Assembly (NCBI GenBank): GCA_022225965.2
Contig: JAKJXP020000026.1
Location: forward strand, 62,001-126,000
Direction: 5' to 3'
From: Diatrype stigma
Lineage: Eukaryota; Ascomycota; Sordariomycetes; Xylariales; Diatrypaceae
DNA length: 64,000 nucleotides
This document shows, piece by piece, positions 22,285 through 35,221 of the stretch (within the stretch, counting starts at the first letter, position 1; each line of letters starts with the position of its first letter). A program made the translations under genes and the position numbers. The notes under the pieces were generated by a model. That model searched no databases. It was not told the origin of the DNA and worked only from the letters and a program-made list of their open reading frames with translations.

Positions 22285-24854
22285 ATCGTGGGATCTTGGG
22301 GGCCAACTGTACTGGGGTTTGGTTATTTGCCCTAGGCAAAATATGCCTGCTGAACGTGGTTGAGGTTGATGCCTGGGAAGATCATAGCATTGTTGTGAGT
22401 CTCTTACGATATTTGATCGCCTCGCCAATAGGACTTGACTGCATGTATCTATCGGCTGATCAGTAATGAGAATTATGCGATTGTTTCTCGTTATTGAGAA
22501 ATCCTCAGGCCGTCTGGTATGTCTCAAGCACCGGCATCTCGGGTTATCATCCATGAGAGGGCTGGGTGAGGTACCAGGCTCACCGACGGCCGTTAGTCTC
22601 TTGTTCTTGTGACGCATTCATTATGTAAAGGACGAGGCCGGGAACACCTCCGCTAGCTCCGTGTCGTCAACAACGACGGCTTGGTGCTTGGGGGCCGGCA
22701 CCCTGGGCGATACGCAGGCGACGATTTGCCATGACATGACACATAGGTACAATAAGAGTACTATAATTCGACGATTCGCTCCCCTTTCAGACTCCGGAAG
22801 CGGTTCCCTTGAGCCTTAGCAAGCTGCCAACATCAACTGCTCGAATCTTGGCAAGGCCGGATCGTGTAGGCATGCGTTGGTAACGAAACCGCTAGTTACC
22901 TGTAATCAGGCTGGTTATTTAGGCGGTCGAGCCCGACGATATGGCATTGGGATGAATTGTGACACAAACCTCGCCAACTAGGACCAAAACTCCGGGATAG
23001 ACATGGTTTTCATGTATGTATGTGCTGAACCAGCAGGACTCGACCGGATTCACCTCCACGGCTTGTCTAGGTGTTGTCTTTTGTCCCTTTTATAACTATC
23101 TACGGAAACACGTTCATGTCCATACGCTTTAGGGTCTCCATTCATGTGCTTAGTATACTGGATCACATCGGTTGAAGCTCCGAGCACTATCCCCCTAACT
23201 TTCTGCTATATATCCAAATGACGGTATACTGCGAGTTCCCTTGGTGCCAAGGCTCGGTTCATCACAACGCTTCTTGGGGTGTTACATAGAACCTGATGTG
23301 CATGCAACCAGGTATATTTCGTAAGCGTTGTAGGCGTGTAGTAATTTGACGATGCTACTCTTGTGACTCTCTTAATACCGTACGCTATACAGCAATGATC
23401 CGGCTAGGCCCCAGACTAGTGAAGCAGGTTTGTGGTAGTAAAGTAAACATCTTAACAGCGCCAATAGGGAAGACAACCTCTCAGGCCACATCCAAACCTG
23501 CGTCCTCGGCTGGATGGAATCACTGGATAGAATCATCTATGTACAAGCACACACAGCCATCAGGCTGGCTAGCGAGGGGTATGTACATAGGTAGTAGTTG
23601 GAATAGTTGGTGGTGAAGCTATATACTACTACGTAGTCGTATAGTAATCGTTGGACGACTATACTACGTAGGCAGGCTGATTACTGGTCACTATAGTTAG
23701 CGTCGAACCCTGGCGAATTACACATGTATAAGTACCCTACGTATGTAAGTATATGTATGAACAGCTGAACCTGGTGGGCGATCACCGTCACCGATTACCC
23801 CCAAAGCAGGATTACCAGATTCGGCAGTACCGGGCCGGTTTTTTCGAGATTAGGGGCACACCGTCCATGTAATTGTTCGTCATGGAATAGCAGCTGGGCA
23901 GTTGGCAATCGGCAAAAAGCCGTGAGGCCGTGAGGCCGTGGCTGAGATGACTGATGGCGGGCTATTTTGTGTTATTTTAGCTGAGTAGGTACACAGGTAT
24001 AAGTTTACCCTGAGACAAGGACATCATAACCTAGGGTATATAGGTATTGTACAGAGTATACCTACCAGTAACTATACTGGCAATACTGGTGACATTCTAA
24101 TCCTGGCTACGCACTAGTTAGACTACCCACGCACCCAAGGCATAAGCCAAAAAGGGCGGCCGTCGCAGGAATTGACACATGATAGGCAGGCTGGTAGGCT
24201 GGCAGGTACCTACACTTCTCCTGTGAGAGCATGTACTTTACTGCCGACACTACCTCCCTAGGCGCTGCTGCTCACCGCTTGGTTTGATTGGGCGTCGCTT
24301 ATTCCGAATCGTACCAGGACGCCAAGGGTACACATGCAGAGACCTGTTACATCAGAGACGACGTTCCAATGCGCATACACATACACATACATAGTACGTA
24401 CGTAGCTGCGTTTATTTTGATTATGTATGTAGGTGTGCCGATGCTGGCGCTGGCGGAAGCGGTAACGGATCAGGTTAGCTGGGCGTGCTGAACCAGGCAG
24501 GCTGGTAGGTTAGTTACGGGTTGAAGACCGTACCTAGAGAGCCTACCATATGTAGTAGAGGCCATACTCAAAGACCATACCACCTCAGAGGTCCTGGAAA
24601 CAGATAACTAGATTGTGCTTCGATGTTACCTGCCTCTACCAACATTGAACCTTGGAACTATCAACCTCGAAATTGGTACCTGTTAGTCGTCGTGGAACTC
24701 ATCAGCCGAGCAGGAATTTCCATCAAACCACACACAGGGGCTGGTGACCTTGTCTCTCTCACACAGGGGAAACAACCTAGGAAGTAGGACTAGGAAGCAA
24801 TCTGCCTAAGCAAGGCAAAGGCCACGATAGTTACATACCTACCGCCTTGCCTCC

Positions 24855-24898
24855 CTACCGCCTGCCTACCGCCCGCCTACCGCCCGCCTACCGCCCTG
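24855..24898. repeat. 11-bp tandem repeat, 4 copies
   Basis: Unit CTACCGCCCGC repeated four times with one or two substitutions, in the gene-poor region. Confidence 0.85.
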
Positions 24899-26760
24899 CC
24901 AGCCTTCCGCTACGTGTGTATGTAGCTCGGTGTAAGCTCGGCGGTTGAGACACAGCGCTCACAATAATTGCAAGCCTGGCATGTTACTGACCGCCCATGG
25001 TGCTCCAGGGAGGCTGGCTGGGGGAGCTAGTTACGGTACGTAGCCAAGCTAGTACAATAGGCTAGTCCTAGAGAGGTATGAGATAATGCTAGGATACCTC
25101 GGTATATCACCGCGAATGATAGCCGGGCCATGACGTTATAATTGGATGATGCCGACATTCGCCATATCAAGCAAAATCACCATCAGAGGAATAGTTCCCC
25201 CGATGCAGTGTGCTCAGAAAAGAAGGTTCGGTAGAGGCCTGCACGAGAAGACCCTTATCTTTCATTTCGACAATGACTTGATGCATTGCCACGAGGCCGC
25301 TGAATCTCCCGGATACCTCGAGCTCGTCAAAGGTGAAGGAAGGAAGACCACGACCACGAGTACTATGTAGAACCTGGCCTGCATAACATCCCGAAGGAAC
25401 TAATAAAGTGGGCGAGTGGATATGATCTAAAGATTCAGGGACTTCGTCTGCCAAACTGAGATTTGAGTGGGACGAAAAAAAGCCACTGCCATCCATCTGG
25501 GACGACACTGTGGAGCGAGGGTCTGGGGGATCCACCGCACAGCTCGGGCTGTCTGGCACTTCTGGCACTCTGGCTCCGGTTTAGGTTGACCTTGAAGGCT
25601 GCCGCACCAAACAGGCATGTAAGGTAACTAACTATAAGACTTGGATAATGCTACATACATGCACAGTTCGTAGGTGTGCACGAAGTAGTTACCAACTTAC
25701 CACCAAGGTAGCATAGCATCCTGACATCGTGACATCCTGACACGATATAACTGTGTATCGCTCGCTACGCTACACCATTAGCATAGAGCTAGTGTGCAAT
25801 AATCTGGCTGTTGGATATTCTACTGTACTGCATCGGTGAGTAGGTAGGTATCTATCTTCGGTGATAGGCAAGGCAGTGTAAGTGTAGGTGTGCTAATTTG
25901 TAAATGGAGGCCTACATATCGTATCATACTTGGAGAATCGGGATCAGGAGCAAGACCGTTGCCAACCACTCACTCGTTGGATGACGAATCATGCGATCGG
26001 CTACTGTAGTTAAAACTAGCGATCGCTTACATACGTGATTGACAAGAACTACACGGGCTGGCCATACACGCACGCCTGATATGCCCTGTGATCAATGATC
26101 AATGATCAATCCCTGCCATCTGGCAGGTCGTAGTTGGCATGTAGGAGCCGATGAAGAAAAAGACGATTACTGTGTTCGGCAAGCGCTTCGGGGTCTCGCA
26201 TGGGTCTAATTAGGAGCCTGTAGCTAACAGACAGCAATAGTGCGAGTGCTGGAGGGTTCATTTGCTCATCTGAAACCTCCAATAACAGTGTCCGTCGGAG
26301 TCTTATCTTTCCCGCTCCGCGGAAGCTCGATTTTTTGCCCTGTTACTACTCCAGGCCTGCTCGTCGCGAAGCTCAGGTACACCTGCAGAGGTGTAGAACA
26401 GAGCATATATCGGATGCGGGCAGAGACACGTGGGAGTGGAGGCACGCGCTCCACTCTGCCGCTGCTATGAATAAGCCTCAAGGTTGTCTTCACTGGTTTG
26501 ATGAGGCTCCCGGAGGGGACGAGAGGCTGAATGTGGATTCTGGAGGAAGACCCATCTATAGAACAACTGTGGAAGAAATGGAGGAGGAAGCTGGCGCACA
26601 GGAAAGGCTTAGCATTGTTGCACAAGGCGGGCCCCCTTCTGCAAAAAAAGCAAAAATCCAAGGAATGCTGCTGGCTGGGAGAACAGGTGGGCATCTACGT
26701 ACGGTTTGGCGGGCACTAATTCGGACTCCAGATAAAAGTCAGATCTGATGTGTCCACTCA

Positions 26761-26787
26761 TGCGACGTACTTCTCATGTACGTCGCA
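26761..26787. repeat. perfect 10-bp inverted repeat, 7-nt loop
   Basis: Arms TGCGACGTAC and GTACGTCGCA separated by TTCTCAT. It could form a stem-loop. It lies about 15 bp after the stop of the orphan frame 26335-26748, so it might be a 3' structure, but there is no other support. Confidence 0.7.
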
Positions 26788-29700
26788 CAGAACCCATGAT
26801 GCTGGACGGGCCCGCTGAGGTTGTGGGAATATTTAGTGTTTCAGGCTGTCATAACAGCTCTGTATATTGCATCAACTACATCCAAACTTGCATGTTTTCA
26901 TGTACGTGTGCAAGGCCTTGTTGTCTTTTAATAGGTAACAGATAACTAGATGTAAGTAGATTTTATTGCGAGGCTCTTGTTCACGGGCATTATGTAAGTA
27001 TAAAGGTAACAATGCTGCTAGATAATCAGCTCGGGATATATGAAAGGGACATGAATATGAAACACTGTGAGATTGTATAAGTTGTCTTGTTGTCCAGGAC
27101 ATAATCCTTAAGGACCAGCGGGAATAGCAAATAGTCGCTTCGGTCGAAGGGGACGGCATAGCTTGGCTATTTTTGTCCTGGGATCATAATTGCTATGTAT
27201 AGTTGCGAATGCTTTGATGTTTCTGCAGACAGGGTTGCTAGATCCTCACAGCAGTACCCAGGTCAAGTATGGTACAAGGATCGCCCGTTTTGAAGTAGTC
27301 TCGGTAGTACTAATTACATGGCAATTTTTTTTTCTTCATTTTTTCACTGACTTGAGTCATATAGTGACTGTGGTATAATCCAGATGATTCTGACAAACAG
27401 CAAGATCACTGCTCCAGACATGCTCGCAAGGAACACATAGGCAAACTGCTTGACATTCTCGAGGGCGTAAAATTCTAGGAAAATACATAGTATGTGCTAT
27501 GTCCGAAGCTTATAGGTACCCGTCAAAGTATCTGTATTCTAAATCATTAAAACACGCCTATCTACATCGAGACACCTAGGGCATCCTTATTGCGCCGTTG
27601 CAGTCGGCAATGGCGCTTAGAATCCTGGCTCTTAGAAAGGTACCAATACTTGGCTCAACCATGGATGGGCATGTAGTGTATGTAGCTAGCTTACCTACTT
27701 ATTACGTCTCTAGTGTACGTAGTAATAATCCATCTCACCTCAACGTTGCGTTGCAGATGCTTAAGAAAAACATCTTATATAAATCATATGCAACTGTTTG
27801 CAGGTAGTATCAACACTGTGATAAGCTATTTCTGGTCAGTTTAGGTGGTTGTCGTCTTAGGTATGATGTTCCTCGATTTGTTTGCACTAGCACAGCACCG
27901 GTAGAATGGCTAACAGTTTGCCAGTAGGAGCCGGTAAAGGAGGAAGACAAGCAGAAAAAACAGAGGGATGATATTTATGCAGGATGCCTTCATCTCTGTC
28001 TTTAATGCCTTCCTAATGCCCTTCTTATTCCTATGGCTTTGATGTTGATAATCGTCGAGGCTGCTTAAGCTTGGGTGACAAATACATGCTAAGCCTATAC
28101 ACCTGCACGCTTCACGATGTGCTTGCTATTTGACACAACCACCTCGTAAAGCCGGATGCCGGCATTTGTCGTATGAGGAGCCGTGATCTACAGCCAACTG
28201 TGTGCTTCGGTGTAAATAAGCGCCGATAGTCTGCAAATCACTGTCATCCCAGAATACGGTAGGGGGGGAGGTCAAACAACGCACGATGTACAAACCTATA
28301 GACCTGCCGTCCTTGTCCTCGGTCGGCCCGTCTTGGGATTGAGAAAAAGGCAACAAAAAAAAAGTCGATGACACGACATTATGACGGTGAAAAATTTTGG
28401 TCAAACCTTACCGTGACCATGCCAAAGGCGGCGGTAAAGCTGATGTCGGCTCGCATAAAATCGCCTCGCTATACATTACACACGGTGGTGAGTGCAAGTT
28501 CTGCTACATTACTCAGTCGCACTCAGACAGGCGTAAAGTCGCAGGGCATTTCCCATTGGATCGCCTCGTATCTTGGATGTTATGATATGTCGTCACATGA
28601 TTATGTATATTATGATTACGAATGATAGCATCCGGGATGTAGAAGACAGCCAACCATGGATGCGTTGAATCAGTTTCCCTTCGCGCTTGATTGCTGAAAA
28701 GTTGCGAGCCCTACGTATCATTTGTGCGGAAACCCTGTTCCGATGAATATGTGTTGAGGTTCGTGACCATGTTAAGTAACTTCCTATGTGCAGGTAAGGA
28801 CCATGGATCATACGTGACTGCATGTTGCTGGCCACTCATATCCCATGTCGATGCCAGAAAGAAGCAACTGTATGAAGTGGCAGGCGCACCGAAGTCGGCT
28901 AGAAACATTTCGACCAATTGGTATGAGTCGAGAGGCTTCGAATGTTGATGTCTTTTGAAAATCCATATGCAAAACCACGCGATACAATACGTATGAGAGC
29001 GTAGCTGCTTCTCCCTGACCAGAAATCGACTGACACAATGCCGGCCTAGGTACTTTAAGCGTGCTGCAAAGCTGCCAAGTCATGTATCAGGAATGTACGT
29101 ATCAGCAGATAGCCTATTGTTGACAGGGCAGATCAGGCGAGGCGATGAGCTCAATATCCGCTCCTCTGTTAAGCGGTGGCCTATACATAGGGCTAATGAA
29201 CAATAAAGCAACGCGTTACTACTATAATGCTAGGATTCCTATTGATACCTCCTATAGACAATATACAAACTTCCTTAGAAACCATCTCATTATCTATGCA
29301 CAACTTGAACATCTAGCCAATCGGGAAAAAGAGCAGTGAATTTTACGCCTAACCGAAGCCTACCTCATAAGGTACCAAAGGAATACATAATGCCTTGGAC
29401 ATATGGTTTCAAGATACAACCTTGTAATCCGTATTCTAAGTCAACTCAAAGTCCAATCAGGAGGAATCAAGCGGCAGCCAGTTGCAAACACTGCACTGAA
29501 CGCACCTAGGCCAATAATAATAAAAATCCTCCCAGGGGTTATGCATAGTCCCTGAGAGGTACCTAGAAGGAAAACACATCCAATTATATAGCAAGTATAG
29601 AATGCTTATATCAAGAGCATTACAATAGGCCCTCAAGGCAAGTAAGGACAATATGCAAGTTGAACACCCAGTGGTTAACCATTGTGGCCTGAATGAATTC

Positions 29701-29805
29701 CGATATAATTACGGGGAGATACATATTGAAGGCTGGATAGATGAGAGGCAGTGGAAGGCTTGAGTATGTCGTTAGGTGGTACGAAAGTACCCTAGTCAGT
29801 TCCAG

Positions 29806-29850
29806 TGTATGTGTGTATGTGTGTATGTATGTGTGTATGTATGTATGTAC
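29806..29850. repeat. GTAT/GTGT microsatellite
   Basis: Mixed GTGT and GTAT tetranucleotide run of about 45 bp. Confidence 0.9.
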
Positions 29851-30999
29851 TTGCATTCCCTGCCAGCCTACGTAGGCACCAAGACTTACAGGTGGTTGAT
29901 CCCACATTGCCGATATCCGCAGTGCATCATCCTCAAGGTAGGTATAGATACATGCATGACTTCACAGATTTCTGAGACCCTTAATACATACCCCTCATAT
30001 GTACGTATATACATATTACATACTACAACTGCCAGTAGATTGACCCCGACTTGCATGTGTGCACGATAGGTTGTTTGATTCAAGTTGTTTTGTGTGTTCT
30101 GTTGTTTCCACTTCCCGTTACTAGCAACCTAGATAGCTCCTAATACTTATTACCAGTTACTGCCTTGGCAAGTGTTTCTGATACTGGCCAGCAATGCTGA
30201 TTTGGTTACACCTTGAAGACTGCCCCTTCAGTTGCACCTTCAGCGTCGGATATTGTCTCTACCCCGTAGGCAGGCGTCTCGCTTCCATCCGAGGTAGAGG
30301 GCAACACTAGTAATATCACGATAGAACAGACAATACGTAGGTCAAACAATAGGAGAGACCATGCTACAACACCACGTAACATGTATGCACACGCCTGGAA
30401 TATAGTCTAAGTTGTAGAGATCAGCTACGAAGTAGGGGCTATAACTAGTTTGCTTCTCGTAACCAGACAGTGCTGACAGTGCTATTGGTGAAGCAAATGG
30501 TTGATACCTTGATACCTATTCTTGACGCGACTACAAAGCAACTACATACAACAATACAGGGGAACCATAACAACGCTAATCCTATTGTAGTAGCACCTTT
30601 CCAGCTGAGATTTTCTTGATAAGTTGGTACCCCTTCATGCGCGTCTAACTTGAACCCGTACGAAGAGCTACCTAGCAGAAACAATCCAACCTCGACATCT
30701 GCCATCGGGAAGCTCTCCACCTTACTTAACCTACTTCACTGGGCATCTGGCATCTGGCATCTCTTCTTTTATTTTGCCATATGCCATACAATCCGACAAT
30801 TCACTTCCCATCAGCCAAGTAGCCGACAGACCATTCCCACCGTCCCCATTAGACCAAGTACCTATTCCAGTACTTAGATCAAGTACGACAATACGCTATC
30901 ACGTACCTAGCACCTAGCCAAGTGCCAGGTACCTTGCATCGGCCCGCCACTTTTTATTCCCATCCAAAACCGCGCACACAGGCCTAGCAGACGTGCACT

Positions 31000-32216
31000 T
31001 AAAAAGTAAAAAATAAACCGGTCGGCTGTTGTGTACATCCTACCTACTTGCGTCCACCATAACTATCCCCCCCGGCTCTCCCTCCCTCTCCTGCTCTCTC
31101 CCACTCAACCTTTTTTCCCTCTCTTCCACACTCTCATACACACCACTTCCATCTTGACTTGCATGCATCAGCGTCACGCTTTCAAGCTTGGCCTAACGCG
31201 GAAAGCCCGTCATACTTAACCCATCACTGACTTGACTACTGATTGAGTTGACTATCCATCTCACTCGTGTCCACCGCCTATCCGCCGGCCCACCACCAAC
31301 ACTACCCACTCTGCCCACTACACCCACTTGTCCATAATCAAAAACGGTTGTTCTCGGCGTCAGTGTCCACTCTTTTCGTCCACTTTTTTCGTCCACTTGG
31401 CCTGTCCCACTTGTACCTGATCTTGAGAAGCCAGGATTCGACAAGGGTCCTGAAGCCTGAGGCGAATCACGAATTGCTGCGACACCGCACTAAAAGTTTT
31501 CCCTACATACTACATACATAGTACAGCACCGGAGCACCAGAGCACAGAGGCACAGAGGGTAGACCAGAGCAGAGGAAAAAACCAGAAGAAAAAAAATCAT
31601 TGAAATAAGAAGCTGCCGCCAGCACACCGCACCCACAGACCCTCCGAGGGTTCAGTTCTCCACTTTACAAACACCTTTTGGCCCCCCATCAGTCCCATTT
31701 CCCTTCTGCTACGGGTCGGGAGCCTCACGAACTACTTTCGTCCACAGCTCCATTTAGTCCCCAATCTTTTCTCCAAAAACATCTTCCCCTCATCACCACA
31801 TCTACATCTTTTTTCTTTTTCCTCTTTTTGGACCTATTGTCGAGACTTGTTTGCCAAAAGACTTCGACTAGCACTGGGCGGCAAATCCACAACCAGGTCA
31901 GGTAATAGACGTGGAGGAATTATTAGGACTACCCAAAAGGCAGAATAATTTTCGGGCCATTATTCCCCGAACCCTAAAACCCAGAAAAACAAAAAAGGTT
32001 AAGCAGAGAATCGCGTGCGCGACTCCGTCACGTCGTTTTTGTTGTCGCGCCCCTCCGCGATTGCCAGAGTGATCAAGTCCCCTACTCCACTAGCAAAAGT
32101 CTGTCTTGCTTCTCGGCGAGAAAGATCATTGACGGTTGAGAATCAATTGGATTGCATCACCTCGAGCAATCCTATTCTCGTCCGTAGACTCTACGCGACC
32201 TGCTTCTAGTAGGATT
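31000..32216 (+). promoter_or_regulatory. pyrimidine-rich promoter/leader of the C2H2 transcription factor
   Basis: Long CT-rich tracts (31070-31150, 31740-31860) directly upstream of the ATG at 32217 resemble the long 5' leaders of fungal regulatory genes. Several short upstream ATG frames are present. The frame of the protein itself stays open back to an ATG at 32136. Transcript ends cannot be seen. Confidence 0.4.
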
Positions 32217-35200
32217 ATGGACGGTGCTGCTCATAGCCATCAACAACCTTACTCGTCTCACGGTATAGGCACGTCTGCGCCCGGGTATCCTTCTTCAGTG
32301 GCCATCTCCCCCCATCAGCTACAGCAAGGTTCGCTCCCTCCGCACACTTTACCACCTCTGCAGCCTCAGCATCCCACCATGCAGAACATCTACAACAGCA
32401 ATCCCCACACGCCGAGGACTCCGGGTACACCTAACTCGCATACCCCTCAGCCGCAAGCCATGAGCAACTACCCGCCGCCGCCTAACCAGGCGGCTGGTCG
32501 AGGCTCTTGGATCCCTAACCCGTATCCTCAGCAATCTCACCAAGGCTATGCGACGTCTTCTTCCATGATGCCGCAAACCTCCGTTGCTGCCTCTCATCCG
32601 CAGCCGATTGCGCCAGCTCCGGCGGCCGCGCGACCCCCCGTCCTCCGCCCCATGCCGGCTGGCGGCGTCATGCCCCAGCAAGGCTTGCCTTCTCCCTACA
32701 GCGGCAGCCCAATGATGCCGCACCAGCAGAGTATGATGCAAGATAGTGACCAGCCAACTCACGTCGTTGGATCGCAGGGCCGTCGCGGTATCCTCCCCAG
32801 TGCCCCGGGCAGGCCTACTGCTCCTACGGGTTCTGGCGCCTCGAAGAATACCGTGATCCCCCAGAAGGACGCGGATGGCAAATTCCCTTGCCCTCATTGC
32901 ACCAAGACTTATCTCCACGCGAAGCATCTGAAGCGCCACCTTCTCCGACGTAAGTTCTCTTTTGCTATGTGAGTCGATTCCCGCTATGCTGACACGTCCA
33001 CTTAGACACCGGCGACCGCCCATACATGTGCGTGTTGTGCCGCGATACGTTTTCCCGCAGTGATATCCTCAAGCGACACTTCCAGAAGTGCTCCATTCGA
33101 CGAGGAAATCCCACGGGCGTGAGCCACTTGTCTCACCCCCAAGCGCACGTTAAGAAGCAGCAGCAGAATGCTCAGAAGCCCCCCGAGGGCGAGATGAATC
33201 ATATGAATGGCATGAGCAACATGTCAGGTGAAGGGGTTGTCCATCCATTCGGTATGGTCCAGATTCCAGAGAGTATGGGAAACATGGCCAACGACCAGAA
33301 CCAGCTTTCTAGATCAAGTAGCATGAGCCACGATAACAGCAACCGTGATAGACGTAACATGCCTGGTGGCTACAACGGTGACGTCTCGAGCTCGATGTCT
33401 TCCAACATCAACCCTCAGTTGGCCAACTTCAACATGCCCCCGAACCAGAACGGCATGCCCATGTATGGAGCTTCCGGCTCAGATTGGACTCAGATGTTCC
33501 CACCTGGTGCGCAAGATACCTACGTCAATACATCGTTCAACAATCCTAATAGTGGACAGACTCCGACCGCAATCAAAACCGAGCCTAATACCTCTTCCGA
33601 GAAGATCCACGGCATGCCGGGCGCTGCCTCGAACGACGTAAACGACCGATCACTCTTCTTTTCCAACTGGGAGTCGCAGCCGTCCGCGGAGAATCCTTAC
33701 CAACAGCTCTCAAGCCAAATCCTGAACTTCTTTTACCCTCCCAGGACTGTTGTCACGAACACGACGGCTGTTATGAACCATTACTTTTCTCCATCCAATA
33801 TTCAAGACTTTCTCGAAAAATATACACATTATCACGTCCATTTCCCCTTCCTGCACATACCCACCTTTCGCATTATGGACGCTTACACTGGCCTCGTTGC
33901 TGCCGTTTGCTGCACCGGTGCTTGTTATTCCGACCGAGTATTGCCCGCCCACGTACGAGAAATGGTGAATTTCCTAAAAATTGCCCTTGAACAAGACCTC
34001 CACTTAATGATTAGCAACTCCCAACAACCCAATTTACGAATCGAGGATGGTAAAGACAAGATGGGTATGGAAAAGTTGCAAGCTCTTGTTCTTGTAACGG
34101 GCCTTTTGATATGGAACGGCACCCCGATCCAGCGCGAGAGCGCCAGGCGGTTATTTCCTATCGTAGCAAGTATAGCCCGGCGCTCCAACCTCTTGCAAGT
34201 TAGCTGCGATGCCTCGCTTTTCAGTGTATTCCACCAACCAAAACTTTCACATCAAGACATCACTCCTCGCAATTTTGACTGGACCGCATGGATCCAACAG
34301 GAGTGGCGGGTCCGACTCATGCACATGATCCACCTTACCGATGTCGCCCAGGGCCTCTATTTCAACTGCGATCCTCAATTTGACAGCTTCGACATGCATA
34401 TTCCCCTTCCAGCAGACGATGCGGCATGGGATGCACAATCAGCAGCTGAGTGCGCTGAGGCCTTGAATCTCTATGGCACGGAGGCAGTGAAAGCTACAAA
34501 TCCCGATGGTTCTCAGCGAAGCAAGCAACCGGAGTTGGACCTGGCGCTGAGGGCTCTGGTTCACGGAACGTACCAATTGCATCCCGGAAGCACCAATCTG
34601 TACGGCAAGTTCATACTTATTCATGCCCTGCTTGCTCAGATCAAGCGCGCTCTGGTCGACGGCAACATCACCAGCCTGAGCGGTCTCTCAACACCACTTT
34701 CTCAGAATGACTGGGTCCTTAATGGTGGATCCGACACGGGCAGTGGTAACGCGAGCGCCAACAATAGCGGCAGGGCTACTCCTGTTCCCGGCACGACCCC
34801 GTCCATAGCACCTCAGACGTACAAGACCCTCTCATCAGCTCTCGACAAGTTCAAGGCCAATTGGGATATGGATATGGCCATCCAGTTTCCGCCTTCGGTG
34901 TCCAACCCACGCCGCTATGGCTTCTGTCGAGATGGCATCCATTTCTTCTGGCTCGCCAAATGGATGCTCAAGAATCCTCGCCCTACAGATTTGCAATTGG
35001 CACCGGATCACCGTTTCACACAGGTCATTCAGATCCTGAAATATGTGAAGACATGGGTCATGTCTGATAGCACTGCAAGAGGCGAAGAACTAGGCTCAGT
35101 CGGCGAAATCGACAACGACTTTGGTGTTACCGATCTCACGCTGGAGATGGCGAGGCTTTTCGCACCTTTACCGAAAGTCGTGGATACTCCTGGAATGCCA

Positions 35201-35221
35201 TTCGTTAAGACCGAGGCGTGA
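32217..35221 (+). CDS. C2H2 zinc-finger / fungal_trans transcription factor
   Basis: A 982-residue regulator from two exons, 32217-32949 and 33006-35221. The 56-bp intron (GTAAGT ... CTTAG) splits the last His of finger 1. The N-terminal about 215 residues are Pro/Gln/Ser-rich. Finger 1 spans about 222-245 (C224, C227, H240, H245). The linker HTGDRPYMC leads to finger 2 (C253, C256, H269, C273), a C2HC type. A low-complexity Asn/Met-rich region follows to about 480. From about residue 486 (FFYPPRTVVTNTTAVMNHYF) there is a fungal-specific transcription factor middle-homology domain with HFPFLHIPTF, AVCCTGACYSDRV and QEWRVRLMHMIHLTD. The two-finger plus fungal_trans layout is the ADR1/klf1-like class. 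The target is unknown. The start at 32217 is preferred over the in-frame ATG at 32136 because the extension has no conserved look. Confidence 0.88.

Larger units (their letters stand above)
17906..32216. other. 14.3-kb gene-poor region
   Basis: No gene that I can support. Open frames of 60-145 codons occur on both strands at the density expected by chance. The longest are 18798-19145 (+), 19519-19905 (-), 25167-25568 (-), 26266-26694 (-) and 26335-26748 (+); none matches a family I know. The DNA is AT-richer than the genes on either side and full of TACCTA/TAGGTA words and simple repeats. A segment at 29145-29560 reads almost open in one frame with a few TGA/TAA codons and may be a decayed element. 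The last 1.2 kb is a pyrimidine-rich leader for the transcription factor at 32217. Confidence 0.5.

Noticed and set aside
23030..23060. tRNA-like GGTCGAGTCC on the minus strand
   Set aside because: One T short of the B-box and no cloverleaf around it.
23600..23680. TACTACGTAG palindrome-rich stretch as a TIR pair
   Set aside because: The repeated words are permuted, not a clean inverted repeat, and no target duplication is seen.
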